From the NCBI RefSeq assembly GCF_001544695.2, contig NZ_FCOM02000010.1, positions 169,294 to 233,293 on the forward strand: a stretch of 64,000 nucleotides of DNA. Direction: 5' to 3'. Below are positions 43,250-51,135 of this stretch, one piece after another. A program made the position numbers and the translations under genes. The notes under the pieces are model-generated. The model saw nothing but the letters and a program-made list of their open reading frames with translations, was not told where the DNA came from and did no database searches. This DNA is from Caballeronia arvi (GTDB lineage: Bacteria; Pseudomonadota; Gammaproteobacteria; Burkholderiales; Burkholderiaceae). How positions within the stretch are numbered: the stretch's first letter is position 1; every line of letters begins with the position of its first letter.

Positions 43250-44638
43250 CTATCTCCGCAGCACGACGATTTCGGCGCGCAGATCTTGCGGCGCGTCCGG
43301 CCATTGCAGCGCGATATTCTCGTCGCGCTCGACCGCATCCCACAGCTCGCTCACCTGCTCGATCCGGAAATAGTTCGACGACGCGCGCCGCGGCATGCCT
43401 TGCGGCGCGTTCGCCATGTGAATGAGTTCGAGGCCCGGCAGCGCGTGCGCGACGAGCCGCGTGACATCGGCGGCATTGGCGAGACGCGCCTCGTGCAGCG
43501 CGCCGTCGACGACCTGCGCCGCCGTCTGCTCCGTGCGCAGCACGAGATAGAAGCGATTGCGCCGGTCGAAGAATGCGCGCGGCAGATCGCCCGCGTACAT
43601 GCCGTCGCGATAATCGAGCACCGCGAGATGCTCCGGCCCGATCGCGATCTCGCCGAGCAGAAAGCCGATCAGCGCCTGCGCGCGCGAAAAGCACTCGTAG
43701 AGCGCGGTGTGATCGTAGGCGGGCAGTCCCGGCGTGCCGTCGGCGGCCTCGCCGAGCATGTCGAAACGCTCCGAAAACGCGCTCAATTCGCCGACGAGAC
43801 TGCGCAATTCGCCATAGACATGCCACGGATGCACGGTCGGCGTCTGCGTCAGATGCACGAGCCGGGGCGCAGCGCGCGACAGCGTGCGCATCGCGAGCAG
43901 CAGCATCATGTAGCCGGGATCGAACTCGGCTTTTTGCAGCTCGCGCGGATTCTTGAATTCCTGCAGATGATGCGCGCGGCCGACGACATCGTCGCGAATC
44001 TCGCGCACGATGCGCAGCAGCGTGTCGGAGCCGGCGAGCGCGTAGCCCGGCGCAATGAAGCGCTCCGACAGCGTCACCGTGTCGCCGATGCGCGTGAGCT
44101 GCGCAATCGGAATCAGATCGTACTGGCCGAGATTGGCCGTCTCGCCTTCGAAGAACACCTTCAGCACATGCAGCAGCGTATGCACCGGCGCGGCGGGGCC
44201 GTTCGAATGCAGATCGGGGACTTCGGCGGGGCGTTCGAGCGTCGCGTAGCGGGTCGATGCGGCGGCGGCGTCATCGGCCGATGCGCACAGCGACACGTTA
44301 TTGCCTTCCGCGGCGAACTTGCGCACGCCGAGATAGACCGTGAGGGCGCGGCCATCGCCGATGGAACCCGCATCGAACGAACGCGGCGCGAGCACCGCGT
44401 TGCCGGGAAATTCCACATACGTGCGGTCGGGAAACACCAGCTTCGCCGAACGCACTTCGATGGTCTGGCTCGCGATGGCGCCCGTCGCGATATCGAGCGC
44501 GCCCGCGCCCCAGAAATGCGGCAGGCCGGCCTCCACGACGGGCTTTTCGCGGAACTGCTCGTGCAGCGACGCCAGCTGAAAGTGCTGGGGCTGCATGAAC
44601 ATGCCCTGATGCCAGTAAATGCCCTTGTTGTGTTCCAT
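43250..44638 (-). CDS. tssK: Type VI secretion system baseplate protein TssK
   Basis: Connects the baseplate wedge to the TssJLM complex. Seen: 462 residues with the family start IYWHQGMFMQPQHFQLASLH, then VVFPDRTYVEFPGNA-like beta regions, LPIAQLTRIGDTVTLSERF, and a C-terminal domain with PRRASSNYFRIEQVSELWDA. It lies between tssJ (30-base gap) and tssL (overlap-level spacing). Length is slightly above the common 440-450 residues. Confidence 0.95.
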   Translation of the reverse strand: MEHNKGIYWHQGMFMQPQHFQLASLHEQFREKPVVEAGLPHFWGAGALDIATGAIASQTIEVRSAKLVFPDRTYVEFPGNAVLAPRSFDAGSIGDGRALTVYLGVRKFAAEGNNVSLCASADDAAAASTRYATLERPAEVPDLHSNGPAAPVHTLLHVLKVFFEGETANLGQYDLIPIAQLTRIGDTVTLSERFIAPGYALAGSDTLLRIVREIRDDVVGRAHHLQEFKNPRELQKAEFDPGYMMLLLAMRTLSRAAPRLVHLTQTPTVHPWHVYGELRSLVGELSAFSERFDMLGEAADGTPGLPAYDHTALYECFSRAQALIGFLLGEIAIGPEHLAVLDYRDGMYAGDLPRAFFDRRNRFYLVLRTEQTAAQVVDGALHEARLANAADVTRLVAHALPGLELIHMANAPQGMPRRASSNYFRIEQVSELWDAVERDENIALQWPDAPQDLRAEIVVLRR

Positions 44639-44668
44639 ACGATGCGGATCGATGTGCTGGGTTGGCGC

Positions 44669-45433
44669 TTAATTGGCGAGCTTGCGCAAGGGCGTGTCCT
44701 GCGGACTGGCCGCGCTGACGACACCGCTCGTGGCGCCCGATCCGTTCGGGTTCGCCGCCGCGTTGCCGCTCAGACGGACTTCCTTGCCGCCGCCTTCGAG
44801 CTGCTGCGCGCGCGCGAGCGTGGCGGCATCGGGGGCGCCGGGCTGCACTTCGGCGTTCAGAATGCCCTGCGCGCCGAGGTTGAGCTTCACGACGAGCGGT
44901 CCGGGTAGCTTGGTGTGCGTGCGGAAGATGAAGCCCGAGGTCTTCGTGACGACGGGCACGTCGAACTGGCGCGCCGCATTGGCCACGCCGAACTGCGCGT
45001 AGCCCGCGACCATGCCGATCGAACGTGTGTTCTGCGCGCGATCGAGGATCAGATACGAATGCTGGCCGGGCGCCACCACATAGCGCGAGAACTGCGCGAA
45101 GGTTTGCGGCACTTTGCCCGTCGCCATCGTTTCGGCGAGCGCGTTAGGATCGGCGGCGAGATTGCGAAAGGCCTGCGCATCGCCGGTTTCGTAGATGCCG
45201 AGCAACAGCGTGTGCGACTGGCCGTCGTATTGATTGAGGCCCGCGTCGGCGGTGATTTCGAAGATCACCGCATCGGTGGCGTAGCTCCAGGCGACATCGG
45301 CGAGCGGGTCTTTCGGCGGTGCGCTGCCGCAGGCCGACAACGCCAGCGCCAGCGCGGACGCCAACGTGAGGCACGCGAGCGAGCGCCAGCGCGTCACGCG
45401 CGCACGAGTTTCGATGCATTTCGCTACAGCCAT
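44669..45433 (-). CDS. tssJ: Type VI secretion system lipoprotein TssJ
   Basis: Outer-membrane lipoprotein that binds the periplasmic end of TssM. Seen: about 254 residues from MAVAKCIETRARVTRWRSLA. The signal ends in a lipobox (LALSAC), then the TssJ domain: ADAGLNQYDGQSHTLLLGIY, FAQFSRYVVAPGQHSYLILD, IGMVAGYAQF. The C-terminal 60 residues (VQPGAPDAATLARAQQLEGG... SPQDTPLRKLAN) extend past the usual domain. GAGG lies upstream of the chosen ATG; a start at 45508 would put 25 extra residues before the signal. There is a gap of 124 bases to the preceding gene. Confidence 0.9.
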   Translation of the reverse strand: MAVAKCIETRARVTRWRSLACLTLASALALALSACGSAPPKDPLADVAWSYATDAVIFEITADAGLNQYDGQSHTLLLGIYETGDAQAFRNLAADPNALAETMATGKVPQTFAQFSRYVVAPGQHSYLILDRAQNTRSIGMVAGYAQFGVANAARQFDVPVVTKTSGFIFRTHTKLPGPLVVKLNLGAQGILNAEVQPGAPDAATLARAQQLEGGGKEVRLSGNAAANPNGSGATSGVVSAASPQDTPLRKLAN

Positions 45434-45557
45434 TGCCGGTGCCTCATTCGGTTGCCGTCGAGTCTTTTGCTCCTGTGGCACATTGTCCGGACTTTGCGGC
45501 AGGCTCATACGGCGAACAGCGGTGATTTCCCGGCCTTATTCGAGGTCTGCGGCTGCG

Positions 45558-46334
45558 TCAGATCAACGGCAGAATCGTCGCGCTGGCTTCGCTGCCTTCG
45601 GTGTACGGCATGAAGAGAATCGATTCGGGCGTGCCCCTGACGCGCGCGTAGTAGGTCTCGTCCGCGCCGAGCGGGTTGCGCACCGCCCATGCGGTGAATT
45701 CGCGCTCGCCGACCTGCAGCGTCAGTCCTTCCTGCGCGTACTCGAGCACGGTTTTCTCGGGCAGCTTGCCGCGCGGGCCGACCGCCTGAAAATCGATCTT
45801 CGCGTTGCCGCCATGCACGCCGAACACGACGCCGCTCCACTCGCCCTCGCGCGGTCCGATCGCGAACCACTGGCCGAGCTGCTCCTCGCCGACCACTTCG
45901 AAGCGATAGTCCTGCGGCTCGCCCGCCTTCGCGAGATTCGCGCGCGCGACGATCTTCGCCGGCCACGCCGGATTGTTTTCGACGAGCACGGTCGCATTCC
46001 CGAGCAACGCCGGCATGCCGTCGACACCCGCCGCGCCCGACAGCACGACCGGGAAGCCCAGCCCGCGCGCCTCGCGCAGACTCGTCGCGAACGCCGACAG
46101 CCCGTAGCGCACGGACGTTTTCGCGAGCGCGGCGTCATCGGCGAGGATGAGCCAGAGATCGGCGCGCGCGGCGTTCAGCGCATCGAGACCGGCGCGCCAT
46201 GCGAGCTTTTCGGGTTCATCGACCCAGAAATGGCCTTGCGTCGCCAGGCCGTAGCGTTTGAGCAGTTGCGACAACGCGGTGACGCGCGCGGCGTCCTTGT
46301 CCTTGTCGAACGCGGTGATCCAGACAGTTTTCAT
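45558..46334 (-). CDS. Unknown protein inside the type VI locus, 258 aa
   Basis: Not assignable to a named Tss component. Seen: 258 residues. The N-terminal half looks like a small alpha/beta domain (MKTVWITAFDKDKDAARVTA, RADLWLILADDAALAKTSVR, GFPVVLSGAAGVDGMPALLG) reminiscent of TIR or receiver-like folds. The C-terminal half is beta-rich (GEWSGVVFGVHGGNAKIDFQ, LTLQVGEREFTAWAVRNPLG). No signal peptide or membrane span. It sits between the PAAR-like gene (19-base gap) and tssJ, so it belongs to the spike-loading module. Possibilities are an effector adaptor, an effector or an immunity protein. Confidence 0.7.
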   Translation of the reverse strand: MKTVWITAFDKDKDAARVTALSQLLKRYGLATQGHFWVDEPEKLAWRAGLDALNAARADLWLILADDAALAKTSVRYGLSAFATSLREARGLGFPVVLSGAAGVDGMPALLGNATVLVENNPAWPAKIVARANLAKAGEPQDYRFEVVGEEQLGQWFAIGPREGEWSGVVFGVHGGNAKIDFQAVGPRGKLPEKTVLEYAQEGLTLQVGEREFTAWAVRNPLGADETYYARVRGTPESILFMPYTEGSEASATILPLI

Positions 46335-46353
46335 GACGATCGTTCCTTTCGTT

Positions 46354-46749
46354 TCAGCTCATGACCATCACGATGGCCTGACTCGGCGCGAGCACCGCGC
46401 CGACCATGTTGCCCTCGTTGTGCTGGGTCGGATCGGAGAGCCGCACGGCGGGCGCGCCTTCGAGCTTGACGGTGAGGCTGCCCATCATGAACTGGACCTT
46501 GCCCATCATCTTTCCCGACACCACACCGCCCGCGACGCCCGCCTCGTCGCCCGACGACAACGGAATCTCCGACGACTTCGTGAGCGCGGGCATGCCGCCG
46601 ATCAGCACTTTGATCGTCGCGGGATTGCCCATCGGCGGCATGCCGATGTTCGGATACGGAATCGGAATCGGCGGCGCGGGGGGCGCGGGCGTCTTGCATA
46701 CGTCGGGCATCGCCATGCACTGGCCGCCCGCTTTGGTCACTGCGAACAT
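46354..46749 (-). CDS. DUF4150 (PAAR-like) spike-tip protein
   Basis: Seen: 131 residues from MFAVTKAGGQCMAMPDVCKT, with the DUF4150 signature PAPPIPIPYPNIGMPPMGNP, then VLIGGMPALTKSSEIPLSSG and a glycine-rich repeat-like end. DUF4150 proteins are PAAR-like tips that sit on VgrG and often carry a toxin domain at the C-terminus. Here the protein ends at the tip domain, so any toxin must be a separate polypeptide. The ATG is followed directly by the family start. It lies 8 bases after the DUF3540 stop. Confidence 0.88.
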   Translation of the reverse strand: MFAVTKAGGQCMAMPDVCKTPAPPAPPIPIPYPNIGMPPMGNPATIKVLIGGMPALTKSSEIPLSSGDEAGVAGGVVSGKMMGKVQFMMGSLTVKLEGAPAVRLSDPTQHNEGNMVGAVLAPSQAIVMVMS

Positions 46750-46757
46750 GTCGGCTC

Positions 46758-47423
46758 CTATCCGAGATCGATCTTGTCGGCGTCGATCTTCACCTGGCCC
46801 TCGGCCAGAATCGTCGCGTGGCGCGCGGACAGGTGCATGCGCTCTTCCACCTGCATGCGCACGCGGCCGGCGCGCGTTTCGTCGGCGTTGTCGATCCAGC
46901 GGACGCTGTCGCGCGCGCGCTGGATCAGGCGTCCGACCGTGCTCGTCATCTGCTGCGCGACCGTGCTGATCGTGCCGAAACCGGCGTGCACGTGCTGGAT
47001 CGCCGCTTCCACGCGCTGAAATTTCATCTCGCCGCGCACGCCCGTCATCGCGATTTCGGCGGCGTGCATCGTCAGGCTGCGTTCGGCTTTCAGGTCGACG
47101 CTCGCGGCTTCGACGCGCAACGCGCCGTCGTCCGTGTGCAGGGAAACATCGCCCGGCAGCACGAGCGCCGCGCCCGAGCGCTGCGCGCGCGCGAGCACCG
47201 CGAGCACGTACGAAATCGCATTCGGCCCGCCCGCCGCGACGAGCACGGTGTCGCCGCATTCCGGCTCGATCAGGCAGCTTTCGGCGCGCAACGCACGCAG
47301 CGGCGCGCGGCCGGCGGCGTCGAAGAGAAACCAGCGATCGGCGCGGCCGGTGACGGTCGCATAGGCGAGGTCGATGGCCGGATCGTCGCCGGGACGGGCG
47401 ATCGTGACGAGCGTGCGGTTCAT
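46758..47423 (-). CDS. DUF3540 protein, type VI spike-associated
   Basis: Seen: 221 residues from MNRTLVTIARPGDDPAIDLA. A beta-rich N-terminal part (VTGRADRWFLFDAAGRAPLR, CLIEPECGDTVLVAAGGPNA) is followed by a repetitive strand region (LRVEAASVDLKAERSLTMHA) and an amphipathic C-terminal segment. DUF3540 genes are commonly found with DUF2169 and DUF4150 in type VI loci; no function is proven. AGGAAA supports the ATG at 47423 over the ATG at 47450. Confidence 0.85.
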   Translation of the reverse strand: MNRTLVTIARPGDDPAIDLAYATVTGRADRWFLFDAAGRAPLRALRAESCLIEPECGDTVLVAAGGPNAISYVLAVLARAQRSGAALVLPGDVSLHTDDGALRVEAASVDLKAERSLTMHAAEIAMTGVRGEMKFQRVEAAIQHVHAGFGTISTVAQQMTSTVGRLIQRARDSVRWIDNADETRAGRVRMQVEERMHLSARHATILAEGQVKIDADKIDLG

Positions 47424-47451
47424 GGCCGTGTTTCCTTGGATGTTGTTCATG

Positions 47452-48480
47452 TCAGATGCGCGGCTGCCATTGTTCGGCGCGCGCGAGAACGGGATCGGTG
47501 CGGCGCGCGCCATCGAACGATGCGCCGCTCAATTGCGCGCCCTGCTCGATCAGCGCGTGGAGATTCGAGCCGCCGAAGTCGACGCGCGTGCAATCGGCGG
47601 CGGTGAGATCGGCGTGCGAAAGATCGCAGAACGTGAAGCGCGCGGTCTTCAGCGACGCGCGCTGCCACGCGCTCGCCGTCAGCACCGACTGATTCCAGCC
47701 CGATTGATCGGCGCGCGCCGCCCCGAAGTTCGCTTCGCTCGCGTTGACCATTTCGCAGATCGCGCCGGTCAGATCCGCGCGCTCGAAACTCGCGTTCAGG
47801 AAAGCCGCGAACGTCGCGCGAACGCCGCGCAACGACGCGTCCTTCAATTGCGCGCCGATGAAACTCGTTCGATCGACCGCGACGCCGGACAGATCGGCCT
47901 TGCAGAGCGATGCGCCGTCGAGAATCGTCATCGCGAGATTGCAGGTGCGCAAATCCTGGCCGCTCAGGTCGCAGCCGCAAAGATAAGCCTGCGCCAGCGA
48001 TGCGCCCGCGATACGCGCGGTCTTCAGGTCGGCGTCGATGGCGGTGAAGCGTTGCAGGTTCGCGCCGCTGAAATCGGTGTTGGCGTACAGGCAGCCGTGC
48101 GCGTCGGCGCGCTGGAAGCTCGCGTGCGCGAACGACGCGCCGCCGAAGTCGCAGCGATCGAACGCCGCGAACGCGCAATCCGCCTGACGCGCGCTCGCGC
48201 CGGTGAAGTCGACGTTGGAAAAGCGCGTCTTTTGCGCTTTCAGACCGTCGAGCTTCGCGCCCGCGAACGATACGTCCTGCAGATCGGCATCGGCGAAGTT
48301 GGCGCGTTCGAGATTCGCGCCTTCGAGCGCGACGTTTTGCAGCCGGCACCCGGCCCAGTCGATGTCCGGCAAATGTGCGCCGGACAGATCGGCGTCGGCG
48401 AGCACGCGGGTCGCGGCGAGCGTCGCGCGGGCGTCGTCGGCGCTCATGCGCGCGCGGTGGGCGGAAGTCGTCGTGCTCAT
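47452..48480 (-). CDS. Pentapeptide-repeat protein in the type VI spike module
   Basis: Seen: 342 residues that are almost wholly A(D/N)LxX-type pentapeptide repeats, for example ADLSGAHLPDIDWAGCRLQN and ANLERANFADADLQDVSFAG, forming a right-handed quadrilateral beta-helix. The start overlaps the stop of the DUF2169 gene as ATGA, so it is translated with it. The N-terminal 20 residues precede the repeats. It probably forms a rigid accessory scaffold with the preceding protein, which ends in the same kind of repeats (inference). The longer open frame to 49068 is spurious. Confidence 0.88.
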   Translation of the reverse strand: MSTTTSAHRARMSADDARATLAATRVLADADLSGAHLPDIDWAGCRLQNVALEGANLERANFADADLQDVSFAGAKLDGLKAQKTRFSNVDFTGASARQADCAFAAFDRCDFGGASFAHASFQRADAHGCLYANTDFSGANLQRFTAIDADLKTARIAGASLAQAYLCGCDLSGQDLRTCNLAMTILDGASLCKADLSGVAVDRTSFIGAQLKDASLRGVRATFAAFLNASFERADLTGAICEMVNASEANFGAARADQSGWNQSVLTASAWQRASLKTARFTFCDLSHADLTAADCTRVDFGGSNLHALIEQGAQLSGASFDGARRTDPVLARAEQWQPRI

Positions 48481-51131
48481 AGGACGGGCGGCCTGAATTG
48501 AAGAATAGTGCGATCGATGTTCGAGCCTTCGAGACTCGCGATAGTCGGCTGCGTGCCGTCGAAATCGACGCCGTAGAGGTTCGCGTGACGCAGGCGCGTG
48601 CCCTTCAGGTTCGCCTGACGCAACGAGCCGGTGAACAGGTTGACGGCATCGAGATCGGCGCCGGCGAGGTCGGCCTTGTCGAAGCGCGCGCCCTTCGCCG
48701 ACGATGCGCCGAAACGCGCCGCCTGAGCCTGTGCATGGCTGAAATCGGCATGATCGAGGACCGCGCGTTCGAAGTTCGCGCGACGAATCTGCACGCCATC
48801 CCACGCGGCGCGATTCAGGCGCGCGCGCGTGAAGCGGGCGTCGTCGAAAGACGTTTTCGCGTCGGCGCGGGCGTGGCTCAGGTCGGCGTCGGTGAAGTTC
48901 GTTTGTTGCGCCTGCGCGCCATAGAACTCCGCCTGCGCACAGGCCGACGCGGTGAAATCGCTGCCCGCGAGAACGCTGCCGCTGAAGCTCGCCGCGACGA
49001 GTTCCGCGCCGTTGAATTTTGCGCCGGTCAGGTCGGCATCGGTGAAACTGGCGCGCGTGGCGCGGCACGACGAGGCATCCATGCTGGCGAGCTTCGCCTG
49101 ATCGAAGATCGCGCCGCGAAGATCAGCATTGCTCAATTTCGACGCCGAAAAGTCCGCGCCCGTGAAGTCGCCTTCGACGAGCTGCGCGCCGCGCAAGTCG
49201 GCTTTGGCGAACGTGCTCGCCGCCGCGCTCGACTTCGTGAACTGGGCGCGCTGCAAGTCGGCATCGCTGAAATCGGCGGCGGGCAGCAGTGCTTTCGAGA
49301 AGTTCGCGTCGGCGAGACGGCTGCCCGCGAACGACGTTTTGTCGAGAATCGCGCCGGAGAAATCCGCGCCGCTCAAATCGAGCTTCGACAAATCGACGCT
49401 GCTCAGATCGCAATTCGCGAGGCTTTCGCGTGCGGCGTGGCGTGCGATCACGTCGTCGCGCGTGAGCGGCATATGCGCCGGTGCGGCGGCCTCGATCTTC
49501 GGCTTGGCGAGGGATGGCGCTTCGAGCTTCGGCGCGGCCGGAATGACGAGCGCATCGAGCGGCAACAGCGCGAGCGCCGCCGATTCGCCCGCGACCGGCG
49601 CCGCCACTTCCACGCCCGGCTGCATGTACTGCAAAAGGTCAGCCTGGGTCAGGCCGTGCTGCTGAACTAGAGCGCGCGTCTGCGCGTTCAGATCGTCGAT
49701 CATCGCGCCGACTTGGGCGAACGTGGGCGCGGGCGCTTCGGCGGGCGTCGACATGTATCTGGCGACATCCGCGTCGCTCAGTTTGTGCTGCGCCATCAGC
49801 GCGTGCGTCTGCGCGTTCAGTTCCTCGACCATCTTGCCGAGATCCGAAATCTTCGGCGCGGGTTCGGCGGGAAGATCGGCGGCCTTCATGTACGGCGCGA
49901 TATCGGCGTCGCTGAGTCGATACTTTTGCATCAGCGCGCGCGTTTCGACGTCGAGATCGCCGGCGAGCGAATTCACCTGCGCGAGATGCGCGTCGATTTG
50001 CGCCGATTGTTCCGCCGCTGCCACCGCGCTCGCATCGACGACAGCGGGGACCGCAGCGGCTTGAGCCGGTGCGGGCGCGACAGGCGCGGCGGCCATGCTT
50101 TTCGCCTTCACCGCCGTCGCGATTTCAGCGCGAAACACGTCGCGATAATGCTCGAACGAAAGCGCCGCTGCGCTCATCGGTTCCCAGACGGCCTTGACGT
50201 GCAGCATGTCGCTCGCGTCGCTGTCGGTGGAACGCGCGAGCGCGCGGTACAGCACTATGCCGCATTCCAGCTCCGGAAAGAGCCACACGGTTTCGGCGCG
50301 CGTGTCGACTTCGCGCAGCGTGTCGCCTTCGGGCGTGCGCACGTTGACGAAGCAGCGCGCGCGCAGTCCCGGCAACGCGCCCTGCTGCGTGCGCTGGCGG
50401 GGATGCATGTTGTCGATCTCGAAACGCTCGTCGCCCGCAAAATAGCCCGGCAAGCGCTGATCCTGCGCCGCCGTCATGAACCATTCGGGTCGCGTGTCGT
50501 CCGGAAGATGCGGCCAGCCGCTCTTCAGCCAGCGATCGTCGCAGGTGCCGAGATGTTGCTGGCGCAAGGGCGCGGCGCTGTCGAAACCCCAGAAACCGGC
50601 GGGCGCGGCGCGATCGCCACGGCGCACGATGCGCGACGTCTCGCTCTCGACGTTCGGCAGCGGAAACACGTCTTTCGCAACTTCCGCAAAGCCCTTGCCG
50701 CGCGGGTTGTCGGCGCATTGCGCGCCGCCGAACGCCGTCGCCGGTTCGATCGGCATGCGCGCGTACGGCTTCGGCGCGCAAATGCGGCCGAGCGCGTCGA
50801 ACTGCCGGTCGCCCGTGACGACGAGCGCTTTCGACAAGGCGCCGATCTTCATGCGCACGCGCTGTTCCGCGATCTGCGTGCCTTCGGGCGCGCAGGCCGC
50901 GCCGTAGACCTTGAATTCGCCCGCGGGCTTCGGATAGCCCTCGTCGAGAATCGCGTCCTTGCCGAGCGCCTGCATCACGAGCGGCCACATTTCGTGTTCG
51001 GGGATGAGCGCATCGGCGCCCGTCTTGCCGAAGCGGAAGCATGCCATCACGCCGATCGCGAGCGAATCGACGCGGGCGAGGCGCAGGCTGCGGTACAGCA
51101 GCGCCATGTCGGGCGGAGTGAGAATTTTCAT
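48477..51131 (-). CDS. DUF2169-pentapeptide-repeat fusion protein (type VI effector-loading type)
   Basis: Seen: 884 residues in three parts. DUF2169 spans about 1-340 (LARVDSLAIGVMACFRFGKT, AGEFKVYGAACAPEGTQIAE, MHPRQRTQQGALPGLRARCF). The middle at about 385-505 holds three tandem copies of a roughly 45-residue helical unit (VETRALMQKYRLSDADIAPY, NAQTHALMAQHKLSDADVAR, NAQTRALVQQHGLTQADLLQ) separated by Pro/Ala linkers. Pentapeptide repeats run from about 560 to the end. DUF2169 proteins are linked to type VI effector delivery. It starts 4 bases after the vgrG stop and overlaps the next pentapeptide gene by ATGA. Confidence 0.88.
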   Translation of the reverse strand: MKILTPPDMALLYRSLRLARVDSLAIGVMACFRFGKTGADALIPEHEMWPLVMQALGKDAILDEGYPKPAGEFKVYGAACAPEGTQIAEQRVRMKIGALSKALVVTGDRQFDALGRICAPKPYARMPIEPATAFGGAQCADNPRGKGFAEVAKDVFPLPNVESETSRIVRRGDRAAPAGFWGFDSAAPLRQQHLGTCDDRWLKSGWPHLPDDTRPEWFMTAAQDQRLPGYFAGDERFEIDNMHPRQRTQQGALPGLRARCFVNVRTPEGDTLREVDTRAETVWLFPELECGIVLYRALARSTDSDASDMLHVKAVWEPMSAAALSFEHYRDVFRAEIATAVKAKSMAAAPVAPAPAQAAAVPAVVDASAVAAAEQSAQIDAHLAQVNSLAGDLDVETRALMQKYRLSDADIAPYMKAADLPAEPAPKISDLGKMVEELNAQTHALMAQHKLSDADVARYMSTPAEAPAPTFAQVGAMIDDLNAQTRALVQQHGLTQADLLQYMQPGVEVAAPVAGESAALALLPLDALVIPAAPKLEAPSLAKPKIEAAAPAHMPLTRDDVIARHAARESLANCDLSSVDLSKLDLSGADFSGAILDKTSFAGSRLADANFSKALLPAADFSDADLQRAQFTKSSAAASTFAKADLRGAQLVEGDFTGADFSASKLSNADLRGAIFDQAKLASMDASSCRATRASFTDADLTGAKFNGAELVAASFSGSVLAGSDFTASACAQAEFYGAQAQQTNFTDADLSHARADAKTSFDDARFTRARLNRAAWDGVQIRRANFERAVLDHADFSHAQAQAARFGASSAKGARFDKADLAGADLDAVNLFTGSLRQANLKGTRLRHANLYGVDFDGTQPTIASLEGSNIDRTILQFRPPVL

Positions 51132-51135
51132 CGCG

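Noticed and set aside
45475..45500. TGGCAC followed by TTTGC near tssJ as a sigma54 promoter
   Set aside because: Spacing between the two boxes is 11 bases rather than about 5, and the orientation points away from tssJ.
47452..49068. Extension of the second pentapeptide gene up to 49068
   Set aside because: The extra part is Arg-rich and overlaps the pentapeptide region of the preceding gene; the ATGA overlap at 48477-48480 gives a natural start.
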